Assembly (NCBI RefSeq): GCF_003814875.1
Contig: NZ_RKQF01000001.1
Span: 5,084,001 to 5,148,000 of the forward strand
Direction: 5' to 3'
DNA: 64,000 nucleotides
Source of the DNA: Streptomyces sp. Ag109_O5-1
GTDB taxonomy: Bacteria; Actinomycetota; Actinomycetes; Streptomycetales; Streptomycetaceae
In this document: one piece after another, positions 1-15,200 of the stretch
Position numbering within the stretch: position 1 is the first letter of the stretch
Layout: every line of letters starts with the position of its first letter
The notes under the pieces: generated by a model
What the model was told of the DNA's origin: nothing
The model's input: the letters and a program-made list of their open reading frames with translations, nothing else
Database searches by the model: none
Translations under genes and position numbers: made by a program

Positions 1-295
1 GTCCGGAACACATCATGCCGGTCGACCACCTGCTGCAACGCAGCGACGAACCCGTCCAGCCGGGACCGGTCATCGAACTCGATAACCCTCGGCGTCACAT
101 ACGCGTCCTGACCGCCGTCGGCCAGCAGGTGGTGGAAGAGGATCCCTTCCTGCAGCGGAGCCAGCGGGTAGATGTCCGCGACATTGCCCGCACCACCCTC
201 GACCCCGGAAACCACCGCCTGGATCTCCGTCTCGGTCAGCTCCACCAGCGGCAGCATCTCCGGCGTGATCACCTGCGCCCCGTCCGGGATCAGGT
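1..295 (-). other. Module 21: start of a dual C/E domain (cut by window edge)
   Basis: About 98 residues are visible. They show the ENLIPDGAQVITPEM linker, YPLAPLQEG, and FHHLLADGGQ with Gln at 108-110 in place of the last Asp of the dual C/E signature. The catalytic HHxxxD motif and everything after it lie outside the window. Its presence shows that the peptide has at least 21 residues, unless this domain is terminal and cyclises or releases the chain. Confidence 0.85.
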
Positions 296-3200
296 TCTCC
301 GGCACCGAAACCGACACCGACCCGGCGACCGCCGCCAGCCTCGCCGGCGTCGGCGCCTCAAACAGCGTCCGCACCGACACCGACACACCCCGCACCCGCA
401 GCCACTCCACCAGGCGCACGGCCAGCAGCGAATGCCCGCCCAGAGCGAAGAAGTCGTCCTCCACGCCGACGGACTCCAGGCCCAGGACCTCGGCGAACGC
501 CTGACACAGCAATTCCTCACGCACGTTCGCCGGAGCACGCCCGGAACCAGCGAGCACGGTGAAGTCAGGCGCCGGCAGCGCCCTGCGGTCCAGCTTCCCG
601 TTCACCGTCAACGGCAGGGCCTCCAGCACCACCACCGCCGACGGCACCATGTACTCCGGCAACCGGGCGCCGACGTGCTCCCGCACCACGGACGGAACAA
701 CTTCCATCCCCGCCGCCGGAACGACGTAGGCAACCAGCCGCTTGTCCCCCGTCTCGTCTTCCCGGGCGATCACGGCGGCCTGGGCAACCTGCGAGTGCGC
801 GGCGATGACCGCCTGGATCTCACCCGGCTCGATCCGGTAGCCGCGGACCTTCACCTGCTCATCGGCACGACCCAGATACACCAGCTCACCCTCGGCGGAC
901 CAGCGCACCACATCCCCGGTCCGGTACAACCGGCCACCACCGACCGGGTCGAACGGGTCGGCGACAAACCGGCCCGCGGTCAGACCCGCACGCCCCAGAT
1001 ACCCGCGCGCCACCTGCGCCCCAGCCACATACAACTCACCCGCCACCCCCACCGGCACCGGAGAAAGCCGCTCATCCAACACGAACACCCGGGTGTTCCA
1101 CATCGGCTGCCCGATCGGCACCGCCCCGACCCGATCCTCATCCACCGACCCCAGCACATAATCCGTACACCCCACCGTCACCTCGGTCGGCCCATAGTGG
1201 TTCACCACCGCCACACCCGGATGACGATCCCGCCACACCCGCAGCGCCTCCGCCGAAACCGCCTCGCCCCCCACCATCAACCGCCCGGTCGGAGCACACA
1301 CCGGCGGCAACGCCTCCAACAACGGCAGATGACTGGGCGTGGCCTTCACAAACGACAGCCCCCGCCCGTCCAACACCCCGGCCAACTGCTCGTCCAACCC
1401 CGCCAGAACCACCCGCCCACCACACACCAACGCCCCGTACAACCCCGTCACCCCGGCGTCGAACGAAATCGAAGCATGCACCACCGTGCTGTCCGCCAAC
1501 TCCGGATACACCCGCACACACCGCGCCACATAGTTGACCAGCCCGCCATGGGTCACCACCACACCCTTCGGCGTCCCCGTCGAACCCGACGTATAAATCA
1601 CATACGCCGCACCCCCCGCCGACCAACCGACACCGGACACCGCAGCCCCGCTGCCCGCCGCCACCGCCGAAACCACCGCCGGATCATCCAGCACCACCAC
1701 GGCCACCCCGTCCGGCACCAAGCCCACCGTGTCCGACACCGCCAGCACCACCACCGGTGCCGCATCGGTCAGCATGAACCCGATCCGCTCCGCCGGATAC
1801 TCCGGATCCACCGGCAGATACGCACCCCCCGCCTTCCACACCGCCAGCAACGCCACAACCAGCTCAACCGAACGCGGCAAGCACACCGCCACCAGCGACT
1901 CCCGCCCCACACCCCGGCCCATCAGCAACCGGGCAAGCCGGTTCGCCCGAGCATCCAACTCCCCATACGACACCGACACACCCTCGAACACCACCGCCAC
2001 AGCATCCGGCGTCCGCGCCACCTGTTCAGCAATCAACTCCGGGACCAACACCCCGGACACCTCGACCGCCGTATCGTTCCACTCCACCAACACCCGACGC
2101 CGCTCATCCGCATCCAGCACGCCCACCGCCGACAGCGGCGTGTGCGCACCGCCCTCCAGAGCGTCCTCCAGCGCCGCCACCAGGTCACCGACCGCCGTAT
2201 GCAGCATCTCGGCAACCGCCCGCGGATCGATCGGCCCGACCGCATCGATCACCAGACCGAGACCAACACCGTTGTCATCGACCGACACCACCAACGGATA
2301 GTTGCTCCGCCCCTGGGAGAACACCTGCCGGACACCCTCGAACCCGCCGTCGTCGACGGCACCGGACCCACCAGCGCCCTGAGAACCGCCGGCGGTGCTG
2401 TGCCGGTAGTTGAGCAGCGTGGTGAACAACGGCTCGTCCGCCGGCACCGCGCTGGCACGCTGGGCCAGCGCCAACGGCGCGTGCTCGTGCTCCAGCAACC
2501 CGGCCAGCAGTCCACGCATCGCCGTGACCGCATCCAGCACACCGAGATCCCCGGTACGCACCCGCACCGGCAGGGTGTTCATGAACAGTCCAGGCACCCG
2601 GTCCGAGCCGGCGCCCGCGTTCATCCGCCCGAACAGCACCGTGCCGAACACCACGTCGTCACGGCCCGCAACCACCGCCAGCACCCGCGACCACGCCACA
2701 TGCATCACCGTCGCCGCACTGGCCCCCAGACTCCGCGAGACTTCCCGCAGCCGCGCCACCACACCGGCATCCAGAGGCATGGTCGCCCGCACCACGTCCG
2801 AACCGTCACCGCGCACGTCGCTGACTCCGAACGCCGCGGTCGGCTCCTCCACCCCGGCCAAAAGCTCCCGGAAGAACTCCTCATGCTCTCCCGTCGCCAG
2901 CTCCGCTCGGGTCTGGGCGACGAAGTCCCGGAACGGCAACGGCTCCGGCAGCGTCTCGGCACGCCCGGCCAGGATCGTCTGGATCTCGTCCAGCACGACA
3001 TCCATCGCGGTGTGGTCCTGCACCAGATGATGCGTCCGCACCAGCCCAAGCCACCGGCCACCAGAGACCTCGGCCACATGCAGATCCAGCAGCGGCGCAC
3101 GCCCCAGATCCATCGACAGCCCGACCACCGACACGAGATCCGCTACGGGATCCGCCGACTCGGTGTCGAGGCTCACCTCGGTCACCGACAACGCCGCGGA

Positions 3201-6200
3201 GCGCCACACCACCTGCACCGGCTCCCGCAACCCCTGCCACACCACCGAGGTCCGGAACACATCATGCCGGTCGACCACCTGCTGCAACGCAGCGACGAAC
3301 CCGTCCACCCGGGACCGGTCATCGAACTCGATGACCCTCGGCGTCACATACGCGTCCTGACCGCCGTCGGCGAGCAGGTGGTGGAACAGAATCCCTTCCT
3401 GCAGCGGAGCCAGCGGATAGATGTCCGCGACGTTGCCCGCACCACCCTCGACCCCGGAAACCACCGCCTGGACCTCGGTCTCGGTCAGCTCCACCAGCGG
3501 CAGCATCTCCGGCGTGATCACCTGCGCCCCGTCCGGGATCAGGTTCTCCGGCACCGAAACCGACACCGCACCCGACGCAGCCGCCAGCCTCGCCGGCGTC
3601 GGCGCCTCGAACAGCGTCCGCACCGACACCGACACACCCCGCACCCGCAACCACTCCACCAGGCGCACCGCCAGCAGCGAATGCCCACCCAGAGCGAAGA
3701 AGTCGTCATCGACGCCGACGGACTCCAGGCCCAGGACCTCGGCGAACGCCTGACACAGCAATTCCTCACGCACGTTCGCCGGAGCACGCCCGGAACCGGT
3801 GAGCGCGGTGAAGTCCGGCGCCGGCAGCGCCTTGCGGTCCAGCTTGCCGTTCACCGTGAGCGGCAGGGCCTCGAGCACCATCACCGCCGCAGGCACCATG
3901 TACTCCGGCAACCGGGCGCCGACGTGCTCCAGCACCACGGACGGCAACCCGTCGACGACCCCATCGGATCCCTGACCTTCACCATCAACCGCCGGGACGA
4001 CGTAGGCGACCAGCCGCTTGTCGCCAGTGGTGTCCTCGCGGGCGATGACCGCGGCCCGGGCGACCTGCGGGTGCGCGGCGATGACCGCCTGGATCTCACC
4101 CGGCTCGATCCGGAACCCACGCACCTTCACCTGCTCATCGGCACGCCCCAGGTACACCAGGTTGCCCTCGGCATCCCAGCGCACCACGTCCCCGGTCCGG
4201 TACAACCGGCCACCACCGGCCGGGTCGGTGTCGAACGGGTCGGCCACGAACCGGCCCGCGGTCAGCCCCGCACGCCCCACATACCCACGCGCCAGACCCG
4301 CCCCGGCCACATACAACTCACCCGCCACACCCACCGGCACCGGGCACAGCCGCTCGTCCAGCACATAGGCCCGGGCGTTGAGGATAGGACCACCGATATT
4401 CGGCACATCCCCGGCCGACAGCACGCCCGACATGGCCGCACACACCGTCGTCTCCGTAGGCCCGTACGCATTGACCAACCGCCGCCCCGGAGCCCACCGG
4501 GCCACCAACTCCCCACCCAGCGCCTCACCGGCCGACACCAGCGTGGTCACCGAACCCAGATCCGCCGGATCCAGTACCTCCAGCACCGCCGGCGGCAACG
4601 TCACATGCGTCACCCCATGCCGCGCCACCACACCAGCCAGCCCCGCACCCGGCAACAGCTCCCGAGCCGGCGCCACCACCAAACACGCACCCGAGCCCAA
4701 CGCCAGCAACAGTTCCCACGTCGCCGCATCGAACCCGACCGACGCGAACTGCAACACCCTGCTGCCCACGCCGACCACGAACCGCCGTGCCTGGGCAGCC
4801 GCCAGATTCACCGCGCCGGCATGCGTCACGGCCACGCCCTTGGGCAGCCCCGTCGATCCCGAGGTGTAGATCACATACGCCGGGTGATCCGGAAGCAACA
4901 CACCCGCCAGCTCACCAGGCATCAGAGCACCGCCATCACACTCGGCCAGCCACCGCATGACCGCAGGATCATCCACCACCACCGCCGGAAGCGATCCAGG
5001 CACCACCCCCGAACGCCCCGCCGACGTCAGCACGCACCGTGCCCCCGCATCAGCGATCATGAACGAGATCCGCTCGGCCGGCAGCTCCGGATCCACCGGC
5101 AGATACGCACCCCCGGCCTTCCACACCGCCAGCAACGCCACCACCAGGTCCAAGCCGCGGTCCAGGCACACCGCCACGACCGACTCCGGACCCACACCCC
5201 GGCCGATCAGCAACCGGGCAAGCCGGTTCGCCCGCGCATCCAACTCCGCGTACGACACCTCCACGCCATCGCCGACCACCGCCGCAGCGTCCGGGACCCG
5301 CGCCACCTGCCCGGCGAACAACTCTGGCACCGTCCCCGCCGACGCCTCGGCCGCGGTGTCGTTCCACTCCACCAGCACCCGACGCCGCTCACCGGCATCC
5401 AGCACGCCCACCGCCGACAGCGGCGTGTGCGCACCGCTCTCCAGAGCGTCCTCCAGCGCCGCCACCAGGTCACCGACCGCCGTATGCAGCATCCCGGCAA
5501 CCGCCCGCGGATCGATCGACCCGACCGCATCGACCATCAGACCGAGACCGACACCGTCGTCATCGACCGACACCGACAACGGATAGTTGCTCCGGTCCTG
5601 GACAAAGACCGGCCGAACACCCTCGAATCCGCCGTCGTCGGCGGCACCGGAACCACCAGCGCCCTGAGACCCGCCGGCGGTGTTGTGCCGGTAGTTGAGC
5701 AGCGTGGTGAACAACGGCTCGTCCGCCGGCACCGCGCTGACCCGCTGGGCCAGCGCCAACGGCGCGTGCTCGTGCTCCAGCAGCCCGGCCAGTTGCCCAC
5801 GCATCGCCGTGACCGCATCCAGAGCCTTCAGCTCACCGGTGCGCACCCGCACCGGCAGGGTGTTGATGAACAGCCCAGGCACCCGGTCCGAGCCGGCGCC
5901 CGCGTTCATCCGCCCGAACAGCACCGTGCCGAACACCACGTCGTCACGGCCCGCAACCACCGCCAGCACCCGTGACCACGCCACATGCATCACCGTGGCA
6001 GGACTGGCCCCCAGACTCCGCGAGACTTCCCGCAGCCGCGCCACCACACCGGCATCCAGAGGCAAGGTCGCCCGCACCACGTCCGAACCGTCACCGCGCA
6101 CGTCGCTGACTCCGAACGCCGCGGTCGGCTCCTCCACCCCGGCCAAAAGCTCCCGGAAGAACTCCTCGTGCTCCCCAGTCTCGAGCCCGGCCCGGGCCTG

Positions 6201-9200
6201 CGCCACGAAGTCCCGGAACGGCAACGGCTCCGGCAACTCCTCGCCACGCCCGGCCGACACCGTCTGGATCTCGTCCACCACGACATCCATCGCGGTGTGG
6301 TCCTGCACCAGATGATGCGTCCGCACCAGCCCCAGCCACCGGCCACCAGAGACCTCGGCCACATGCAGATCCAGCAGCGGCGCACGCCCCAGATCCATCA
6401 CCAACGCCACCACCGACACGAGATCCGCTACGGGATCCGCCGACTCGGTGTCGAGGCTCACCTCGGTCACCGACAACGCCGCCGAACGCCACACCACCTG
6501 CACCGGCTCCCGCAACCCCTGCCACACCACCGAGGTCCGGAACACATCATGCCGGTCGACCACCTGCTGCAACGCAGCGACGAACCCGTCCAGCCGGGAC
6601 CGGTCATCGAACTCCAGCACGTACGGCGTCACATAGGTGTCGTCACCGCCGTCGGCCAGCAGGTGGTGGAACAGAATCCCTTCCTGCAGCGGAGCCAGCG
6701 GATAGATGTCCGCGACATTGCCCGCACCACCGGGCACCCCGGAAACCACAGCCTGGACCTCGGCCTCGGTCAGCTCCACCAGCGGCAGCATCTCCGGCGT
6801 GATCACCTGCGCCCCGTCCGGAATCAGGTTCTCCGGCACCACCACCGACACCGCACCCGACGCAGCCGCCAGCCTCGCCGGCGTCGGCGCCTCGAACAGC
6901 GTCCGCACCGACACCGACACACCCCGCACCCGCAGCCACTCCACCAGGCGCACCGCCAGCAGCGAATGCCCACCCAGGACGAAGAAGTCGTCATCGACCC
7001 CGACGGACTCCAGGCCCAGGACCTCGGCGAACGCCTGACACAGCAATTCCTCGCGCACGTTCGCCGGGCCACGCCCGGAACCGGCGAGCGATGCGAAGTC
7101 CGGCGCCGGCAGCGCCTTGCGGTCCAGCTTCCCGTTCACCGTGAGCGGCAGCGCCTCCAGCACCACCACCGCCGACGGCACCATGTACTCCGGCATCCGC
7201 GACGCCACGAACTCCCGCATCTCAGACGGCAACGCGTCGACGTCCACACCATCACCAGCCCCAGCCGCCGGGACGACGTAGGCGACCAGCCGCTTGTCGC
7301 CAGTGGTGTCCTCCCGGGCGATGACCGCGGCCTGGGCGACCTGCGGGTGCGCGGCCAGGACCGCCTGGATCTCACCCGGCTCGATCCGGAACCCACGCAC
7401 CTTCACCTGCTCATCGGCACGCCCCACGAAGACCAGCTCACCGGACTCCGACCACCGCACCACGTCCCCGGTCCGGTACAAACGCTCCCCCAGACCGAAC
7501 GGGTCGGCCACGAACCGGCCCGCGGTCAGACCCGCACGCCCCACATACCCACGCGCCAGCTGCGCCCCGGCCACATACAACTCTCCCGCGACCCCGACCG
7601 GGACCGGAGCCAGCCGGTCATCGAGCACGAACACCCGCAGACCGGGAATCCCCCGCCCTACCACACTGGCCGTCGTTCCTGTGTCCCCCGCCTCAAGCGC
7701 ACGGTACGTGACATGCACGGTGGTCTCGGTGATCCCGTACATGTTGACCAGACGCGGTCCACCCTCCGGCCGCCGCGCCCACCAGTCAGCCAACCGCGCC
7801 GGCTCCAACGCCTCCCCACCGAACACCACAGCCCGCAGCGACTCACCCGAGGCCGCCCGCCCCGCCTCAGCCGCGACCAACTGGTAGAACGCCGAGGGCG
7901 TCTGACTCAGGACCGTGACCCGCTCGCGCTCAAGCAGATCCCAGAACTCCTCCGGAGACCGCGACACCGCATACGAGACCACCACGACCCGCCCACCGTG
8001 CAGCAGCGCCCCCCACAACTCCCACACCGAGAAGTCGAACGCAAACGAATGGAACCAGCTCCACACGTCCCCCGACCCGAACTCGAACAGCCCCACCGCC
8101 GCCGCGAACAGACTCGCCACATTGCGATGAGTCACCGCCACGCCCTTCGGACGGCCCGCCGACCCGGACGTGTAGATCACATACGCAGGGTGATCCAGCA
8201 ACAGAGGACTGCCACACTCCGCCGACGTCAGACCGCTGTCATCCAGCCCGGCAACATGCGCAGCCACCTCAGGATCATCCAGCACAAGCACCGGAACATC
8301 CACCGCAGGCACAGCCGCGACACACCCCGCCTCGGTGAACACCAACGACGGACGGGCATCAGCGAGCATGAAGGCGATCCGCTCGGCCGGGTACTCCGGA
8401 TCCACCGGCAGATACGCCGCACCCGCCTTCAACACCGCCAGCAGCGCCACCACCAGATCGGCCGAACGCTCCATCACCACCGCGACCACCGACTCCGGAC
8501 CCACACCCCGCCCGGCCAGCAACCGGGCCAGACGATTCGCCCGCCCGTCCAACTCCGCATACGTCAGCCGCTCGTCGCCAGCCACCACCGCCACAGCATC
8601 CGGGATCCGCGCCACCTGCCCGGCGAACAACTCCGGCACCGTCCCCGCCGGCACCACGGCCGCCGTGTCGTTCCACTCCACCAGCACCCGACGCCGCTCA
8701 CCGGCATCCAGCACGCCCACCGCCGACAGCGGCACCTGCGCACCGCCCTCCAGGCCCTCCTCCAACGCCGCCACCAGGTCACCGACCGCCGTATGCAGCA
8801 TCCCGGCAACCGCCCGCGGATCGATCGACCCGACCGCATCAACCGTCACAGCGAACCGCTCACCGCCGATGTCATCGACCGACACCGTCAACGGGTAATT
8901 GGTCCGCTCACGGGAGAACACCTGCCGGACACCCTCGAACCCATCGCCGTGGGCCGCACCGCCACTCTCAGCACCCCGAGACCCGTCGACGGTGCTGTGC
9001 CGGTAGTTGAGCAGCGTGGCGAACAACGGCTCGTCCGCCGGCACCGCGCTGACCCGCTGGGCCACCGCCAACGGCGCGTGCTCGTGCTCCAGCAGCCCGG
9101 CCAGTTGCCCACGCATCGCCGTGACCGCATCCAGAGCCTTCAGCTCACCGGTGCGCACCCGCACCGGCAGGGTGTTGATGAACAGTCCAGGCACCCGGTC

Positions 9201-12200
9201 CGAGCCGGCGCCCGCGTTCATCCGCCCGAACAGCACCGTGCCGAACACCACGTCGTCACGGCCCGCAACCACCGCCAGCACCCGTGACCACGCCACATGC
9301 ATCACCGTGGCAGGACTGGCCCCCAGACTCCGCGAGACTTCCCGCAGCCGCACCGCCACACCGGCATCCAGAGGCATGGTCGCCCGCACCACGTCCGAAC
9401 CGTCACCGCGCACGTCGCTGACTCCGAACGCCGCGGTCGGCTCCTCCACCCCGGCCAAAAGCTCCCGGAAGAATTCCTCGTGCTCCCCAGTCTCGAGCCC
9501 GGCCCGGGCCTGGGCCACGAAGTCCCGGAACGGCAACGGCTCCGGCAGCGTCTCGGCACGCCCGGCCAGGATCGTCTGGATCTCGTCCAGCACGATGTCC
9601 ATCGCGGTGTGGTCCTGCACCAGATGATGCGTCCGCACCAGCCCCAGCCACCGGCCACCAGAGACCTCGGCCACATGCACATCGAGCAGCGGCGCACGCC
9701 CCAGATCCATCGACAGCCCGACCGCAGAAATCAGGTCCGCCGCCAAATCGGTGCCGTCCGCGGCGGCAAGGCTCACCTCGGTCACCGACAACGCCGCCGA
9801 ACGCCACACCACCTGCACCGGCTCCCGCAACCCCTGCCACACCACCGAGGTCCGGAACACATCATGCCGGTCGACCACCTGCTGCAACGCAGCGACGAAC
9901 CCGTCCACCCGGGACCGGTCATCGAACTCCAGCACGAACGGCGTCGCATAAGTGTCGTCACCGCCGTCGGCCAGCAGGTGGTGGAACAGAATCCCTTCCT
10001 GCAGCGGAGCCAGCGGGTAGATGTCCGCGACATTGCCCGCACCACCCTCGACCCTGGAAACCACAGCCTGGATCTCGGCCTCGGTCAGCTCCACCAGCGG
10101 CAGCATCTCCGGCGTGATCACCTGCGCCCCGTCCGGAATCAGGTTCTCCGGCACCGAAACCGACACCGACCCGGCGACCGCCGCCAGCCTCGCCGGCGTC
10201 GGCGCCTCGAACAGCGTCCGCACCGACACCGACACACCCCGCACCCGCAGCCACTCCACCAGGCGCACGGCCAGCAGCGAATGCCCACCCAGGACGAAGA
10301 AGTCGTCATCGACCCCGACGGACTCCAGCCCGAGGACCTCGGCGAACGCCTGACACAGCACCTCCTCACGCACATTCGCCGGAGCACGCCCGGAACCCGT
10401 GAGCGCGGTGAAGTCCGGCGCCGGCAGCGCCCTGCGGTCCAGCTTCCCGTTCACCGTCAGCGGCAGCGCCTCCAGCACCACCACCGCCGAGGGCACCATG
10501 TACTCCGGCAACCGGGCGCCGACACGCTCCCGCACCACGGACGGCAACCCGTCGACGTCCGCACCATCACCGTCCCCGGCCGCCGGGACGACGTAGGCGA
10601 CCAGCCGCTTGTCCCCCGTCTCGTCCTCCCGGGCGATGACCGCGGCCCGGGCGACCTGCGGGTGCGCGGCGATGACCGCCTGGATCTCACCCGGCTCGAT
10701 CCGGAACCCACGCACCTTCACCTGCTCATCGGCACGCCCCAGGTACACCAGGTTGCCCTCGGCATCCCAGCGCACCACATCCCCGGTCCGGTACAACCGG
10801 CCACCACCGGCCGGGTCGGTGTCGAAGGGGTCGGCCACGAACCGGCCCGCGGTCAGACCCGCACGCCCCACATACCCACGCGCCAGACCCGCCCCGGCCA
10901 CATACAACTCCCCGGCCACCCCGACCGGCACCGGGCACAGCCGCTCGTCCAGCACATAGGCCCGGGCGTTGAGGATAGGACCACCGATATTCGGCACATC
11001 CCCGGCCGACAGCACGCCCGACATGGCCGCACACACCGTCGTCTCCGTAGGCCCGTACGCATTGACCAACCGCCGCCCCGGAGCCCACCGGGCCACCAAC
11101 TCCCCACCCAGCGCCTCACCGGCCGACACCAGCGTGGTCACCGAACCCAGATCCGCCGGATCCAGTACCTCCAGCACCGCCGGCGGCAACGTCACATGCG
11201 TCACCCCATGCCGCGCCACCACACCAGCCAGCCCCGCACCCGGCAACAGCTCCCGAGCCGGCGCCACCACCAAACACGCACCCGAGCCCAACGACACGAA
11301 GACTTCAGCGCCGGCCGCATCGAATCCCACCGACGCGAACTGCAACACCCTGCTGCCCACGCCGATCGCGAACCGCCGTGCCTGGGCAGCCACCAGACTC
11401 CCCAGCCCCGTATGCGTCACGACCACGCCCTTCGGCAACCCCGTCGACCCCGAGGTGTAGATCACATACGCCGGATGATCCAGAAGCAGAGGCACCGACA
11501 GCGGACCATCAGCCATCGACGAAACCGCCGCGGCGACCTGCGGCTCATCCAACACCACCACCGGCGCCGAACCAACGTCCACTCCGGAAAGCACCCCTGC
11601 CACCACGGACTCGGTCAGCACACACACCGCACCCGCGTCCGCCAGCATGAACGAGATCCGCTCCGCCGGCAGCTCCGGATCGACCGGCAGATACGCCGCC
11701 CCCGCCTTGAGCACCGCCAGCAGCGCCACCACCATGTCCACCCCACGCGGCAGACACACCCCCACCACCGACTCCGGACCCGCACCCCGGCCGGAGAGGT
11801 AGCGGGCCAGACGGTTCGCCCGCGCATCCAACTCCGCGTACGACACCTCCACGCCATCGCCGACCACCGCCGCAGCGTCCGGAGTCCTCGCCACCTGCCC
11901 CGCGAACAACTCCGGAACCGTCCCCGCCGGCACCACGGCCGCCGTGTCGTTCCACTCCACCAGCACCCGACGCCGCTCACCGGCATCCAGTACGTCCACC
12001 CCAGAGATCCGCAGCCCCGGATCGGCGACAACCGCCTCCAGCACCCGCACCAGACGCTCGACGATCACCGCCACCGTCTCCGGATCGAACAGATCCGCCG
12101 ACCCGATCACCCCGCCATGAAGCCCAGCAGGGACACCCTCGGCACCGAAGACCTCAGAGACGGTCACCTCGAGGTCGAACTTCGCCACCGACGCCGCTGC

Positions 12201-15200
12201 GGCCGAGGCCGCGTGGCCGCCGGCCCGCACGCCCGCCAGCTCCAGCTCCGCGGCGGCGTTGTTCTGCACCGTGAGCATCACCTGGAACAACGGATGCCGG
12301 GACAGTGAGCGGGCCGGGGCGAGTTCCTCCACCAGCCGCTCGAACGGCACGTCCTGATGCTCGAACCCGGCCAGGCTCGTCTGCCGCACCCGAGCCAGCA
12401 GCTCGGTGAACGTCGGATCGCCCGACACATCCGTGCGCATCACCAGCGTGTTGATGAAGAACCCGACGAGATCGTCCAGCGCCTCATCCGTGCGCCCGGC
12501 GATCGCCGAGCCGATCGGGATGTCCTCACCCGCGCCCAGCTTGGAGACCAGCACCGCCAGCGCGGCCTGCAGCAGCATGAACACCGTCACACCCTGCTCA
12601 CGCGCCACCGCCAGCACCCGGGCATGCACCTCGGCCGGAACCCGCAACGGCACCGCGTGCCCGCGATGACTCGCCACCGCCGGACGCGGCCGGTCGGCCG
12701 GCAGCACCAGCTCCTCCGGCGCACCCGCCAGCACCTGCCGCCAGTAGGCGACCTGCCGCGAGATCACACTCTCCGGATCGTCCTCGCTGCCCAGCAGTTC
12801 ACGCTGCCACAGCGTGTAGTCCGCGTACTGCACCGGCAACGGCTCCCACACCGGCACCCGCCCCTCAAGACGCGCCGCATACGCACCCGAGACGTCCTTG
12901 GCCAACGGCGCCGTCGACCAGCCGTCCCCGGCGATGTGATGCACCACCACCACCAGGACATGCTCGTCCGAGCCATCAGTGAACAGCCACGCCCGGATCG
13001 GCACCTCAACCGCCAGATCGAACGCGTACCCGGCCACCGCCGCAACCTGCTCAGGCAGATCAGCCGGGGCCACCTCCACAACCCGCAGCTCCCACTCCAG
13101 ATCATCGATGTCGAGGATCTGCTGGAACGGCTGCCCGTCCTCGGCCGTGGGGAACACGGTGCGCAGCACCTCGTGCCGCCCGATCACATCCCGCAACGCC
13201 GCCGCGAGCGCGGCCGTGTCCACATCACCGGACAACCCCAGGACGGTCGGGATGTTGTAGAGCGCGCTCGCCCCCTCCAACTGCCCGATGAACCACAACC
13301 GCTGCTGCGCGAACGACAGCGGCAACCGCTCCGGACGCACCTGCGGCACCAACGCGGAGCGCGCCACACCAGCACCCGACAACCGCGCCGCCAAACCCGC
13401 CACCGTCGGAGCCTCGAACAACGTCCGCAACGACACCTCAACACCCAGCACCGCCCGGATACGGCTCACCAGACGTACTGCCAGCAGCGAATGCCCACCA
13501 AGGGTGAAGAAGTCGTCCTCCACGCCGACCGATTCCAGCCCGAGGACCTCGGCGAACGCCTGACACAGCACCTCCTCACGCACATTCGCCGGAGCACGCC
13601 CGGAACCGGTGAGCGATGCGAAGTCCGGCGCCGGCAGCGCCTTGCGGTCCAGCTTCCCGTTGGGTGTCAGCGGCAGCGCCTCGAGCACCACCACCGCCGA
13701 CGGCACCATGTACTCCGGCAACCGGGCGCCGACACGCTCCCGCACCACGGACGGCAACCCGTCGACGTCCACACCATCACCGTCCCCGGCCGCCGGGACG
13801 ACGTAGGCGACCAGACGCTTGTCCCCCGTCTCGTCCTCCCGGGCAATGACCGCGGCCTGAGCAACCTGCGGGTGCGCGGCGATGACCGCCTGGATCTCAC
13901 CCGGCTCGATCCGGAACCCACGCACCTTCACCTGCTCATCAGCACGCCCCACGAACACCAGCTCGCCCTCGGCACTCCAGCGCACCACATCCCCGGTCCG
14001 GTACAACCGGCCACCACCGACCGGGTCGAAGGGGTCGGCCACGAACCGCTCCGCCGTCAGACCCGCACGCCCCACATACCCACGCGCCAACTGCACACCG
14101 GCCAGATACAACTCCCCCGCCACACCCACCGGCACCGGGCACAGCCGCTCATCCAGCACGAACACCCGACTGTTCCCCGTCGGACGACCGAACGGCACCA
14201 CCACCCCGTCCGACACCTGCGGATCCAGCACCCCAGCCGCCACCATCACCGCGGCCTCGGTCGGACCATAGGTATTGACCAACACCCGGTCCCGCGCCCA
14301 CGCCCCGGCCGTCCCCGGCGAGATCGCCTCCGAACCCACCACCATCCGGCGCACCGGCCCCAGATCCTCCGGCGCCAGCACCTCCAGCAGACTCGGCACC
14401 ACACTGGCCACCCGCACCCCGGCCGAGACCACCAGGTCCCGCAACAACCCCGCGTCCACCCGCTGCGCCGACGAGGCCACCACCAAATACGCCCCCGACG
14501 TCAACGCCACCGCCACATCCAGCACCGAAGCATCGAAACTGAACGACGCGAACTGCAACACGCCAACCCCCGCATCCGCCCCGAAAACCGGGCAGAACAC
14601 GGCAGCAGCATTCACCAACGCCCCATGCGAGACCGCCACACCCTTCGGCACCCCCGTCGACCCCGACGTATAGATCACATACGCCAACTGCCCCGGCACC
14701 ACACACACATCCGGCACCACGCCATCCGCCATCGACGACACCGCCGCGACGACCTGCGGCTCATCCAACACCACCACCGGCACCGAACCAGCCGCGTCCT
14801 GCACACCGGAAAGCACCCCGGCCACCACGGACTCCGTCAGCACACACACCGGCGCCGCATCAGCCAGCATGAACGCGATCCGCTCCGCCGGATACTCCGG
14901 ATCCACCGGCACATACGCACCCCCGGCCTTCCACACCGCCAGCAACGCCACCACCATCTCCACACCCCGCGGCAGACACAGACCCACCACCGCCTCCGCA
15001 CCCACACCCAGCCCGCACAGATACCGGGCCAAACGGTTCGCCCGCGCATCCAACTCCGCATACGACACCGACACACCCTCGAACACCACCGCCACAGCAT
15101 CCGGCGTCCGCGCCACCTGCCCCGCGAACAACTCCGGCACCGTCCCCGCCGACACCTCGGCCGCCGTGTCGTTCCACTCCACCAGCACCCGGCGCCGCTC

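Noticed and set aside
1..295. The module 21 fragment as a terminal condensation-like release domain.
   Set aside because: Its visible part matches the internal dual C/E domains closely. A terminal role cannot be excluded but has no support in the window.
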